Assembly: GCA_003550725.1 (NCBI GenBank) | Contig: PUKZ01000104.1 | Coordinates: 1 to 64,000 of the forward strand | DNA length: 64,000 nt | Direction: 5' to 3' | From: Bacteroidales bacterium | GTDB lineage: Bacteria > Bacteroidota > Bacteroidia > Bacteroidales > UBA7960 | Shown here: piece after piece, positions 37,412 to 47,370 of the stretch | How positions within the stretch are numbered: the stretch's first letter is position 1 | How the letters are laid out: each line of letters begins with the position of its first letter | Notes under the pieces: generated by a model | What the model was told of the DNA's origin: nothing | What the model saw: the letters and a program-made list of their open reading frames with translations, nothing else | Databases searched by the model: none | Program-made: the position numbers and the translations under genes

Positions 37412-38827
37412 TTAATTATATTGATCAATAACTTTTTCGATTTTTCTTTCAAGGCCTCTGCTTGGAAATGGAGCTGAATTATCTATAATTTTTCCTTCGG
37501 GATCTATTAAAACAAAAAATGGAAATTGACGAACTTTATACCTGTCAAGCAACCTGAAATTCTGATTAAAATGATAAAAATCCCAGTTATATCTATTGCT
37601 GTTAATAAATCGCTTATAATCAGAGTAATGCCTGTCGACAGATATGCTTAAAAAAGTAACAGTGTCGCCATATTTTTCATATAAATCATTCAAAACACTA
37701 AATTCTGCATGGCAAGGCATACACCATGAAGTCCAAAAATTAAGCAGAAGAAGCTTTCCATTATAATCTTCGATACAAACAATTTTACCGTTTTTTGTTT
37801 CCAGGTCAAGATTGGGAGCGGGATACCCCTCAGCCATGTAATTAAATCTTTTGAGTGTATTAGAAGCGATTTTCCTGTGCTGAGGAAATTTACTGTTATT
37901 TTTCACATATTCAACTATAGAAGCAACATTATGTTTATTATAATCGGGGTTATGGTACATGTCTTTTAAACCTTTAAGCATAACTAATTCCCTTAAAACT
38001 TCATTGCGCAACACTGTATCTTTGCCAAGCGAATCCATTAAAGCATAGTAACTGTTATGCCTGTTTACTGATACAGTAAGATCTTCGGTTCTTATATTTC
38101 TGCTTCCTGTAAAAATATACCTGTCAAAAACAGTATTAAAAAAATCCATATACCGTGTATTCTCATATAAAACAGGCCTATCAATAATATATTCATCAAA
38201 TAGCCGTAAAGGGTTTTTTAGGTTAGCTATACGATAATATAATGCAAATTTATATTCATAATGGTTTTTAAAATATGAATTGTGTTCTATTGTATCAATT
38301 TTAAAAAGGGAGTCGGCATATTCTTTAAATTCTCTAAAAGGCTTATTAAGCCTACGCCTGCCAATATCAGAAATATGTTCGGATAAAAAATCATTAAAGC
38401 TGCTATTAAGCTTAGATATCGCTTCGTTTAGTTTGTCAGGTTTGTTGTCTTTATATAATTCAAAATTAAAACTCCATGGATCAAGATAGGGATTACGCCT
38501 GTCGTCAAGTGTGTCAAAATTCAAAGTATCAAAATCAATTTTATATTCACGGCCGGGTTCAACATAATGGCCCATTCTTGCATGATCAATCCGGTAAAAA
38601 ATATAAATTGGCTCATATGTTTCAAACTCCAGTAAAAACGACCCGTTTTTATCAATGACAGCATCATCAAGTTCTTTAGTGGTATAAGTAATCTGATCGG
38701 AATATTTCATCAGCCTGATGTGCCTGTTTTCAGCTCCCGGAAAATTACCGTTAATTATCACCGAAAAGTCAGAGGCACTAATTGGTGTAAACAAGAAAAA
38801 AATATAAAACACAAAAAAATACTTCAT
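37412..38827 (-). CDS. TlpA-like thiol-disulfide oxidoreductase
   Basis: LLLNFWTSWCMPCHAEFSVLNDLYEKYGDTVTFLSISVD; start set at MKYFFVFY before the signal peptide. Confidence 0.88.
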   Translation of the reverse strand: MKYFFVFYIFFLFTPISASDFSVIINGNFPGAENRHIRLMKYSDQITYTTKELDDAVIDKNGSFLLEFETYEPIYIFYRIDHARMGHYVEPGREYKIDFDTLNFDTLDDRRNPYLDPWSFNFELYKDNKPDKLNEAISKLNSSFNDFLSEHISDIGRRRLNKPFREFKEYADSLFKIDTIEHNSYFKNHYEYKFALYYRIANLKNPLRLFDEYIIDRPVLYENTRYMDFFNTVFDRYIFTGSRNIRTEDLTVSVNRHNSYYALMDSLGKDTVLRNEVLRELVMLKGLKDMYHNPDYNKHNVASIVEYVKNNSKFPQHRKIASNTLKRFNYMAEGYPAPNLDLETKNGKIVCIEDYNGKLLLLNFWTSWCMPCHAEFSVLNDLYEKYGDTVTFLSISVDRHYSDYKRFINSNRYNWDFYHFNQNFRLLDRYKVRQFPFFVLIDPEGKIIDNSAPFPSRGLERKIEKVIDQYN

Positions 38828-38939
38828 GTTTGCTGTATTTATATTATCCACATATATTCCTAATAACCATCAGTATGTTATTGCCCAATTACAAAGAAAA
38901 TTCCAACGTTGTATTAAACGACAATTAAATAAAAATATT

Positions 38940-39407
38940 TTAGTGTGTTATTTTTATAGCCTCAGGCACAAAAGGTGCTGGGTCACCGCCATTTATTATA
39001 ATATCACGAACTATCGAAGAATTTAATGCCGTATATTCAGGTGTGGTGAGTAAAAAAACCGTATCAATTTCAGGATACATTTGTTTATTAATTTGGCCAA
39101 TGCTTCGTTCGAATTCAAAATCAGCCGAAGTTCTTAACCCTCTCAAAATATAATTTGCCCCTACTTTTTTGCAAAAATCAACGGTTAATCCACTGTAAGT
39201 CATAATTTCAACAGAGCTATAACTTATAAAAACCTTATGCAACCAATCAATTCTTGTTTCAATAGGAAAAAAGTCTTCTTTTTGAATATTCTCTCCAATC
39301 GCAATTATAATTTTATCAAAAAGCGGCACGGCTCTTTTTATAATTGACTCATGGCCTCGTGTAATTGGGTCAAATGAACCCGGAAATATAGCAATTTTAT
39401 CCATCAC
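38940..39407 (-). CDS. coaD: Pantetheine-phosphate adenylyltransferase
   Basis: FPGSFDPITRGHESII, GLRTSADFEFE, SSIVRDI. Confidence 0.96.
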   Translation of the reverse strand: MMDKIAIFPGSFDPITRGHESIIKRAVPLFDKIIIAIGENIQKEDFFPIETRIDWLHKVFISYSSVEIMTYSGLTVDFCKKVGANYILRGLRTSADFEFERSIGQINKQMYPEIDTVFLLTTPEYTALNSSIVRDIIINGGDPAPFVPEAIKITH

Positions 39408-39487
39408 AAAAAAATATTTTGACTATTAAAAAACAAACAAGCTTTTAACAAAAACATACAATATTAATAAATTTATAATTATGGTTG

Positions 39488-40033
39488 CTAAATAAAATTG
39501 AGATTTGAAAATATGCTAAAATGAACTCTGCCATATCTTCTTTCTTCAACAAAATCATCCAAACAATCGAGTTTTATCTCCTGACCATGTTCAATGATTA
39601 GCCATCCATCATCATTAATTAAATTATTTTCGAAAACTAGTTTGTGTATATTTTTAATTCTTTGGTGATTATAGGGCGGGTCTGCAAAAATAATATCAAA
39701 TTTTTTTTTGCATATGTTAAGAAAATGATGAACATCATCCCTGACAACTTTTACAATTGGCAGTTCTAAGGTTTCTACCTGCTGTCTGATAAATTTAACC
39801 AACTTATAATTCATTTCAACTGCATGTACTTGTTTTACACCTCTTGATGCAAACTCGTATGAAATATTACCGGTTCCGGCAAAAAGATCCAATACAGATA
39901 TATTTTCAAAATTAAAGTTATTGCTAATAACATTAAAAATGGATTCTTTAGCAAGATCAGTAGTAGGCCTGATGTGCAAATTGACAGGTAAATGAATTTT
40001 ACGTCTTTTATGTTTTCCTCCTATTATCCGCAC
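39488..40033 (-). CDS. rsmD: 16S rRNA (guanine(966)-N(2))-methyltransferase RsmD
   Basis: MRIIGGKHKRRKI, VLDLFAGTGNISYEFASRG, IIFADPPYN. Confidence 0.94.
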   Translation of the reverse strand: MRIIGGKHKRRKIHLPVNLHIRPTTDLAKESIFNVISNNFNFENISVLDLFAGTGNISYEFASRGVKQVHAVEMNYKLVKFIRQQVETLELPIVKVVRDDVHHFLNICKKKFDIIFADPPYNHQRIKNIHKLVFENNLINDDGWLIIEHGQEIKLDCLDDFVEERRYGRVHFSIFSNLNFI

Positions 40034-40896
40034 GCATTGACATTTAACAAATTATAAAAATAATTGTGTGGTATTTGATCAAAAACTTCGTGATATTTAA
40101 AAAGATCGCTACGTGATCCTAAATCAATATTTTGAAAATATAATTTTAGATTTTTATAAATATCTGCTTCCAGGCTTGCCTTACCAACTATCATAATATT
40201 TAAACTTTCGGCAGCAAGGCCTGACTGTTCCATTACATAAAACAGGTAATACAACAGATCATCCCAACTTTGGTAATTAAAAGAATTAAAAAAAACTAAA
40301 TTACCCGAATTCAAAATAACAATTTCAAAATGCCCGTTTTGAATATGCAAAACGATATCAGCTTGATATCCGCCATATCGCACATCATATAAAACACTCT
40401 CTATAAGTGCTGTAGAAAAATGGCGTAATCTATATTCAGAAAACAGATTATCAAAAGTCTGTTTTAAAATATCAGGCAACGGATATATTACATAAGCATC
40501 CAGGTTATAAAGCTTTTCTGAGCATATGATATCATCATCCTGAACTATGTGATTAAACCTCAGATAAGTATCTTTTTCTTGTTCGTCAAAAAGTGTTGAA
40601 GGAATAAAAACACTATGTTTGGATACATAAACCAAAGTAATTCTTTCAAAGCCTGAAATTAGAAAGTCATTGTTGCGAACTACTCCCTCAATACTGTTTA
40701 GCTGTGGCTCAAGCCCCATAGAATCATCAAACTCATACGACTCCAAAACACGGTATTGAAAGCGATCGTTATCAAGTATGCAATATGAAAACGAGCCGGG
40801 TGATAATTCAATGGACAAAAAATGCTTGCCATTGAACCCCGGCTGAAAGGATTCATCTATAAGTGAGTATTTTTTATTCACATGGTAATCATACAT
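40024..40896 (-). CDS. DUF3822-like protein
   Basis: Position immediately upstream of and overlapping rsmD by 10 nt; FNSFNYQSWDDLLYYLFYVMEQ. Confidence 0.75.
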   Translation of the reverse strand: MYDYHVNKKYSLIDESFQPGFNGKHFLSIELSPGSFSYCILDNDRFQYRVLESYEFDDSMGLEPQLNSIEGVVRNNDFLISGFERITLVYVSKHSVFIPSTLFDEQEKDTYLRFNHIVQDDDIICSEKLYNLDAYVIYPLPDILKQTFDNLFSEYRLRHFSTALIESVLYDVRYGGYQADIVLHIQNGHFEIVILNSGNLVFFNSFNYQSWDDLLYYLFYVMEQSGLAAESLNIMIVGKASLEADIYKNLKLYFQNIDLGSRSDLFKYHEVFDQIPHNYFYNLLNVNACG

Positions 40897-40904
40897 TTCT
40901 TTGA

Positions 40905-41489
40905 TTACTCCCAGTTACCGTCAAGCGATGCTTGATGCATTGAACCAACCGCCAACCCTTCTTCACGTCGATAATATATTTGGTACTCAAGCCCTTTCAT
41001 ATAATGCGATATTTCGGTTGAAGCCTTGAAAACAGGCAGTTCAACCAACCCCCTTTCTATCTTACCAGCTTCAAGCGAAAATCTTTCACCACCACTAAAA
41101 GGCACATAAGGTAAAGAGTCAATCGGATATCTAACTTTAGCAAATAAACTGTCTTTCACATAAACCCAGGAGGTGTCACGCTCTACAATTCCTTTTTGTA
41201 CAGCCTGGGATTCGGTTAAAGTGTCAGGCACGGTTCCTATTGCCCTTACCAAAGGCAGTGAATCGTTTTTGATGAATTCAACAAGTGAATCAAGATCACC
41301 GGTGAATCTCTGATAACGTGTACGATGTGCCCTTTGAGCATCCCTGATATCTCTTAAACGCTCAATTACTTTCGCTTCCCTGGCTCTTGCTTCACGCTCA
41401 AAATGAACAGGCTCCATTATAGAATCATAAATAAGATAAACCAAAACCAATATTACAATGGTTAGTAAAATTTGAATCGCTCTTTTCAT
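40905..41489 (-). CDS. Hypothetical membrane-anchored protein
   Basis: N-terminal TM followed by charged helix (EREARAREAKVIERLRDIRDAQRAHRTRYQRFTGDL); co-directional with DUF3822. Confidence 0.7.
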   Translation of the reverse strand: MKRAIQILLTIVILVLVYLIYDSIMEPVHFEREARAREAKVIERLRDIRDAQRAHRTRYQRFTGDLDSLVEFIKNDSLPLVRAIGTVPDTLTESQAVQKGIVERDTSWVYVKDSLFAKVRYPIDSLPYVPFSGGERFSLEAGKIERGLVELPVFKASTEISHYMKGLEYQIYYRREEGLAVGSMHQASLDGNWE

Positions 41490-42073
41490 ATTTTTTATTA
41501 TTATAAATTTTAATGTGCTTTAAATCAGCTTGTTATTAAAAAACGCTACTATTACTTTTATTAATTATTAATAATCATTTAAAAAAACATTGTGCAAATA
41601 TTCAATTTTTTTTTTAAAAACTACTAAAAAAACAAACATTTTTATACAATATTTTTTTTATTAACAAATCTTTTAATATTTTTTATCAATATCAACATAA
41701 CATTAATAATGAAAAATACTACAATCTTTTGCAAACTAAACCGGTATTTATTCAATTTAAGCACAAATTTTATTTCTATGTTGTATTGATATGTTTATCT
41801 TACAAATTTAGTTGTAATAAAAATTTTATTATTGTTCAAATCAAGTCATTAAATAAAAAACGAAAATACCTTAAGAAAAAATAAAATATTACATTTGTCT
41901 ACTGGCAAGCCTTATAAAGGTTTTGTAATTTAAACTACAGCACTAATATTTATTAACCCATTCTAATTCAATTATCTATTGTCCAAAAAAAAACGCAAAC
42001 ATGATTATAAAATTGCTTGCGGCGAATTTGTGGTTTTTTTGACAACAGTTAAAATTTAATAAAACTATTTGTC

Positions 42074-43144
42074 ATGCATTCAAAAAAAATTCTCGAAAAA
42101 GTTATTATCAAAGTTTTGGAAAGGTTGGGGGTTCCTGAAAAAGACGGGCAAACTACTGCAAACGTATTATTATCTGCAGAACTACGAAATATTCAATCTC
42201 ATGGCATTATTCGTTTTCCTGGTTATGTAAGATTATTGGAAAATGGAAAAATAAACCCCATACCATCAATAAAAACTTTACATGAAACTCTTTCCACAGC
42301 AGTTATTGATGGTGACAACGGATTAGGTATGGTTGTAGCCGTTAAAGCTATGGAGGCAGCTATTGAAAAAGCTAAAACTGCGGGAACGGGATGGGTTGCT
42401 GTTAACAATTCCAACCATTATGGTATAGCAGGCTATTACTCGATGATGGCTTTAAAACATGATATGACAGGCATAAGTATGACCAATGCCAATCCATTAG
42501 TAGCGCCAACATTTTCAAAAGACCGGTTGCTCGGAACAAATCCTGTTTCTGTTGCAATACCGGCGGGTAAAGAGCCGCCATTTGTTATGGATATGGCTAC
42601 TTCTTCTATTGCCCGGGGCAAACTTTATTTGAAGCAAATAAACAACGAAAAGGTTAAGCATGGGTATGTTCAGGATGCTGGTGGTAAACCAAGCAAAAAT
42701 CCCGCAATACTGGAAGAGGGTGGTGCCATATTACCTCTTGGCAGCTCGTTTGAATATGGAAGCCACAAAGGTTATTGTATGGCTGCTGTTATTGACATAT
42801 TGTCGGCTATATTTTCAGGGGCGGGATTTGGCCCTTTTGTCCCTCCATCTGTTGCTTACCTGGAACCACCAAAAGCAGGTACAGGCAAGGGCACGGGTCA
42901 TTTTTTTGGAGCAATGAGAATTGATGCTTTTCAAACAAAAGATGTATTTAAAAATAATATGGACAAGTGGATAAAAACATTCAGAAACGCCGAACCCATT
43001 GATGAAAACAACAGGGTGTTGATACCGGGCGACCCTGAACATCAGGCAGAACTACAAAACAAAGACAAACCAATTATGCTTAATAATGAATTAACAAAGC
43101 AAATAAAGCTTATATGCAAAAAACATGATGTAAGGTGGGGCTAA
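42074..43144 (+). CDS. Ldh family oxidoreductase (malate/L-lactate dehydrogenase type)
   Basis: QSHGIIRFPGYVRLLENGKINP, NSNHYGIAGYYSMMA, GTNPVSVAIPA. Confidence 0.94.
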   Translation: MHSKKILEKVIIKVLERLGVPEKDGQTTANVLLSAELRNIQSHGIIRFPGYVRLLENGKINPIPSIKTLHETLSTAVIDGDNGLGMVVAVKAMEAAIEKAKTAGTGWVAVNNSNHYGIAGYYSMMALKHDMTGISMTNANPLVAPTFSKDRLLGTNPVSVAIPAGKEPPFVMDMATSSIARGKLYLKQINNEKVKHGYVQDAGGKPSKNPAILEEGGAILPLGSSFEYGSHKGYCMAAVIDILSAIFSGAGFGPFVPPSVAYLEPPKAGTGKGTGHFFGAMRIDAFQTKDVFKNNMDKWIKTFRNAEPIDENNRVLIPGDPEHQAELQNKDKPIMLNNELTKQIKLICKKHDVRWG

Positions 43145-45912
43145 AAATCAAAAAATTCCCTTCTTTGCTCATACTTTAAATCCTGCAATACCGGTGATTT
43201 GACCCTGATAGTTAAATTATAGCTCCTTCTGAATCCAAATGGAACCCAGTTTATCATCATCTCCCAGCAATGAAGGTCGCGATAAATATCAATAGATGTA
43301 TAAGTAATATCATTGTTTTTAAAATCATAACCTGTAGAAACTCCTATTCGCCATTTTGATGTCAAACGGATATTCCCATTCATAGAAAGGGTTTGATTAT
43401 AATCTCTTTGAGCATCATAAGTTCTTTGATCTATACGGCTGGTATAATTTAAATTATAAGACAGCCGCAAGTTCCAGGGAACTGAATAATCAATTGCACC
43501 CTCAACTGCATCAGTTCGCTGATCAGTTTCATCAAAACCATTTCCCGTATAACCCTGTTCATCAGGAGATTCTCCACCCTGCTGACCTCCTTCCATTGAT
43601 CCGTTACCCGCATTGCCACCTCTACCTCCTTCTCCACCACTCAAATTATAACTGAAACTTAAATTCCAATTAGTATTGGTTAAACTCAATAACCTTTGTT
43701 CTTTATCCCACAAAAACTTATCTATGCGATTATTATTTTCATCCACAGCATAAGGAGTCCACGTACTGCTGAATGAAATATCAAAATCATCAAACAACCT
43801 GGTTCTTCCACTTAATCTTATATCAGAAAAATTCAAAGAATCTCTTGCAAGATCATAAGACCCCGAAATATTGAAATTATCTATAAGTGTGACTTTTCTC
43901 TCACTACCATCTTCTCTTGATCTGACTTTTATTTCGAGATTATTGGCAATAGCAAAATTTATTGCTCCTGACCTCCCGCTCGGAGGAACTCCATAAATAC
44001 CTCCTTCAAATACAGAGTAAGACACAGGCTCATCATAACCGGGATGAGAGTATTCCTCGTAATAGCCCCAGAATGGGTCAGAAAAATCAGGCCGGTAGCT
44101 AAAATTGACAATAGGCCTTATTACATGCCTGACGGCAGATACCGGCCCCCTCCTAAAACCACGCATCCCATAAATATTTGTGCTGATCCCGGTACGGACA
44201 TTAAACTCTCGGGCTGCCCTAAAACAGGGTATTGTATCCGTAACAACTTCTCCGTATTCAGAACCATTGGGCGACGAAATCTCAAACTCATCACCAACCC
44301 ATTCACGCTCAATAGTTTGAAAATACCACCTCTCTGTATAATTAACCGATGAAGATACATTGAAATGATTTAATAAATTGAAATTATGAGAAATCGGTAT
44401 ATTATGACGTAAACCACTGTTCATATTTCTCCATGTTTCACTTTTAAGAAATAATGAATCGGTAGTCTTTATTTGATTACGCGCATTCATATCATAACTT
44501 ATGCTAATATCTTCATACCAACGTGTGCCTACTCCTCCACCATCACCCCTGAAAGGAAAAAAACGACTGACACTAAAGGCCAACTCAGGAAGATTCATAT
44601 CAATTTGCTCTGTTATTGTATTTTGACTATGTCTTAAATTGGTCGAAAAGTTATAACGTCCATCACCCCATGTAGCCGAATAAGCAATATTTGACTGAAA
44701 TGTGTTTGAAAGATAATCTTGAGTTGTTTCAGGATCATAACGGTTATATTGACTCGAACCGGCATTTACATTAGCCCGGAACATACTGTTTGGACGAGCC
44801 CTGGGATCCTGACTGTGATTCCATCTTACCCTGAAGTCCCTCTGACGGCTATAATCCGGCAAACCCTCTTCTCCATCTATATTTATAGCATAATTTATAT
44901 TAAAGTTACCGCTATAACGATACCTTAAATTATAACGCGATTCGGTTTTAAGAGCCCAACTTCCACGCGAATAAATATCACCCTTTAATGAAAGGTCAAC
45001 ATAATCGCTAATCCCCCAGTAAAAACCACCATCTTTTAAATAAAAACCACGATTTGATGATTCACCATAAGACGGAATGAGAATCCCGGAAGCCTGACTC
45101 GTAGTATTTGGAAAAAAACCAAAAGGTATAGCTATAGGCAAAGGTATTCCCATCAAATAAAAATTTGCCGGCCCGGTAACAATTCTTTCCTCCATCACCT
45201 TGGCTTTTTGAAAACCTATATGAAAATGGGGATCAGGTTTATCACAAGTGGTGTACTTCCCACCACCAACATGAATAGTCTCATCATCCATCAATTTTAC
45301 GGCACTGCCATGCAAAAAACCATCAGCCTCCTCAGTAACCACATCAACTGTCCTGCCTTTCTCAGTTTCAAAATTGTACCTTATCTCTTTGGCTTGATAA
45401 CTCTGACCCTTCTCTGTAAAAATAGGCAACCCACGCATAACACCCGCTGTATCAGGCAGTCCGGTGGCATAAATCTCGTTTTTTTTAAAATCTATCTCTA
45501 TATATTCGGCTTGTAAATGAATATCCTCGTAATCTATTTCAGCATCGCCGTACAAAAAAACCATCTGATTATTAATTTCAAAACGAATAGTATCCCTTGC
45601 CCTATATTTTACTTTCGAATCTAAAACAACACCGGTAGCTTTTTTTTCTTCAGCTTCATTATTTTTTTCAACCAAAATAGTATCATGATCTAATGCATTA
45701 TCAATTTCTATAAACTGATCCATTTCGCGGCTAAGTGTGTCATTATCAAGGTATTGGCAGGCTGCAGCATTTTCAATAGAACTACTGTATTCATTCACCT
45801 TATTTGAAAATACAGAAAAACTAAAAAGAAAAATATGAATAAATAAAAGAAAAAACTTCAAAAGTCTCTTTGAGTACAATTTATTAAATATTATTTTTGC
45901 AATTGGATACAC
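43141..45912 (-). CDS. Outer-membrane LPS-assembly protein (LptD/OstA-like)
   Basis: N-terminal OstA-like domain (VKYRARDTIRFEINNQMVFLYGDAEIDYEDIHLQAEYIEIDF), PIAIPFGFFPN, long beta-barrel region; GTG start. Confidence 0.88.
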   Translation of the reverse strand: MYPIAKIIFNKLYSKRLLKFFLLFIHIFLFSFSVFSNKVNEYSSSIENAAACQYLDNDTLSREMDQFIEIDNALDHDTILVEKNNEAEEKKATGVVLDSKVKYRARDTIRFEINNQMVFLYGDAEIDYEDIHLQAEYIEIDFKKNEIYATGLPDTAGVMRGLPIFTEKGQSYQAKEIRYNFETEKGRTVDVVTEEADGFLHGSAVKLMDDETIHVGGGKYTTCDKPDPHFHIGFQKAKVMEERIVTGPANFYLMGIPLPIAIPFGFFPNTTSQASGILIPSYGESSNRGFYLKDGGFYWGISDYVDLSLKGDIYSRGSWALKTESRYNLRYRYSGNFNINYAINIDGEEGLPDYSRQRDFRVRWNHSQDPRARPNSMFRANVNAGSSQYNRYDPETTQDYLSNTFQSNIAYSATWGDGRYNFSTNLRHSQNTITEQIDMNLPELAFSVSRFFPFRGDGGGVGTRWYEDISISYDMNARNQIKTTDSLFLKSETWRNMNSGLRHNIPISHNFNLLNHFNVSSSVNYTERWYFQTIEREWVGDEFEISSPNGSEYGEVVTDTIPCFRAAREFNVRTGISTNIYGMRGFRRGPVSAVRHVIRPIVNFSYRPDFSDPFWGYYEEYSHPGYDEPVSYSVFEGGIYGVPPSGRSGAINFAIANNLEIKVRSREDGSERKVTLIDNFNISGSYDLARDSLNFSDIRLSGRTRLFDDFDISFSSTWTPYAVDENNNRIDKFLWDKEQRLLSLTNTNWNLSFSYNLSGGEGGRGGNAGNGSMEGGQQGGESPDEQGYTGNGFDETDQRTDAVEGAIDYSVPWNLRLSYNLNYTSRIDQRTYDAQRDYNQTLSMNGNIRLTSKWRIGVSTGYDFKNNDITYTSIDIYRDLHCWEMMINWVPFGFRRSYNLTIRVKSPVLQDLKYEQRREFFDF

Positions 45913-45975
45913 TAATGAAAACTAAACTTGCACATATCAAAACTTTTTTTTTTGATATGCGTTAAATTAAAAGTG

Positions 45976-45983
45976 CAAAGCTA
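45976..45983 (-). promoter_or_regulatory. -7 element (TAGCTTTG on minus strand) for the lptD-like gene
   Basis: CAAAGCTA on plus strand, 64 nt before the GTG start at 45912. Confidence 0.4.
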
Positions 45984-46005
45984 ATCAAAAAATAAATTAT
46001 TATAA

Positions 46006-47262
46006 GTGAAACGTACACTGTTGTTTTTTGGTATATTTTGTTTTTTTATACTTTTTCCATTTGGCAACACTTTTGCAGATAATGGAAGAATAAGAACCGT
46101 TGTAATAGACCCCGGTCATGGAGGACGTGACCCTGGTGCATTAGGCCAAAATTCTAAAGAAAAAGATATTGTTCTGGGAATCGGTTTGAAGCTCGGACAA
46201 TATATTGAAGAAAATCTGCCTGATGTAAACGTAATTTATACCCGCAAAAAAGATGAATTTGTGAAGCTATATGACAGGGCTAAAATAGCCAATGAAAACA
46301 AGGCGGATCTTTTTATTTCACTACACTGCAACTCAAGCTTTTCAAGACGTACATATGGCACTGAAACCTTTGTGATGGGCTTACACCGGAGCCAGGAAAA
46401 CCTTGAGGTTGCTAAAAAAGAAAATGCCGCAATTCTATATGAGGATGATTACGAAGAAACTTACGACGGATTTGACCCTCACTCGCCCGAAGCAAATATA
46501 ATTTTTTCAATGTACCAAAACGCATACCTGGAAAATAGTTTAGATGTCGCTTCACTTATACAAAAGCAATTCAGAGAAAGAGCAAACAGAGTTGACAGAG
46601 GTGTTAAACAAGCAGGGTTTTTGGTTTTATACCAAATTACTATGCCGGGAGTACTTATCGAAACCGGCTTTTTGAGCAACCCCGAAGAAGAAAAGTTTCT
46701 TATGTCAGATAGAGGGCAGTCTTATATTGCTTCAGCAATTTTTAGAGCTTTTCGTGATTATAAAAATCAACAAGAAGAATTGTATGCCGCAAGGAAAAGT
46801 AATAGCTCGAAATCAAAATATAATGCACCCGCCGAAATTGTCAAAGCCGAAACCGAAAATAATCAACCCGCCAATCCTAACAAAAAAGGAAACACTTTAG
46901 CAGATATTGAAAATGATGATCTTGCCCATGCAACTAAAGATAAAGACACTACATCTTCCCTAGAAATTAAGCCGGGCAAACAAAAAACAAATAAAAAAAA
47001 TATCAGTTTCAGGGTTCAAATAGCAACCACCAGTGAAAAAAAACCTCTCGACTCACCCGAATTTGAAATTCTTGACAATGTAAATTATTATTTTCATGAA
47101 GGCTTGTATAAATATGTTGTAGGTAATGAAAATTCACTGGAGGATGCTGAAAAAATCCAGGATGAGCTTCAAAAAGCAGGGTTTAATGATGCTTTTATCG
47201 TTGCTTTTCTCAACAATGAAAGAATATCACGATCTAAAGCTATTAAATTGCTGAAAAATTGA
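46006..47262 (+). CDS. N-acetylmuramoyl-L-alanine amidase (Amidase_3) with SPOR-like C-terminus
   Basis: VVIDPGHGGRDPGALG, SLHCNSS, VLIETGFLSNPEEE; C-terminal FRVQIATTSEKK...AEKIQDELQKAGFNDAFIVAF. Confidence 0.94.
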   Translation: MKRTLLFFGIFCFFILFPFGNTFADNGRIRTVVIDPGHGGRDPGALGQNSKEKDIVLGIGLKLGQYIEENLPDVNVIYTRKKDEFVKLYDRAKIANENKADLFISLHCNSSFSRRTYGTETFVMGLHRSQENLEVAKKENAAILYEDDYEETYDGFDPHSPEANIIFSMYQNAYLENSLDVASLIQKQFRERANRVDRGVKQAGFLVLYQITMPGVLIETGFLSNPEEEKFLMSDRGQSYIASAIFRAFRDYKNQQEELYAARKSNSSKSKYNAPAEIVKAETENNQPANPNKKGNTLADIENDDLAHATKDKDTTSSLEIKPGKQKTNKKNISFRVQIATTSEKKPLDSPEFEILDNVNYYFHEGLYKYVVGNENSLEDAEKIQDELQKAGFNDAFIVAFLNNERISRSKAIKLLKN

Positions 47263-47370
47263 TTTAAATTAAGTAATTAACATCCTGCCGAATTAGTTAA
47301 ATTTGCTTAAAATCATAACGTTTTTTGGTGCTTTTATAAACCTATGTAAGAAAATCAAGCAATTAATATA

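Noticed and set aside
41490-42073. 584-nt AT-rich intergenic region before the Ldh gene, with a weak TTGTC(C)A7 / T7GACAA repeat
   Set aside because: Pairing depends largely on homopolymer A/T runs; no convincing RNA gene or ORF found by eye.
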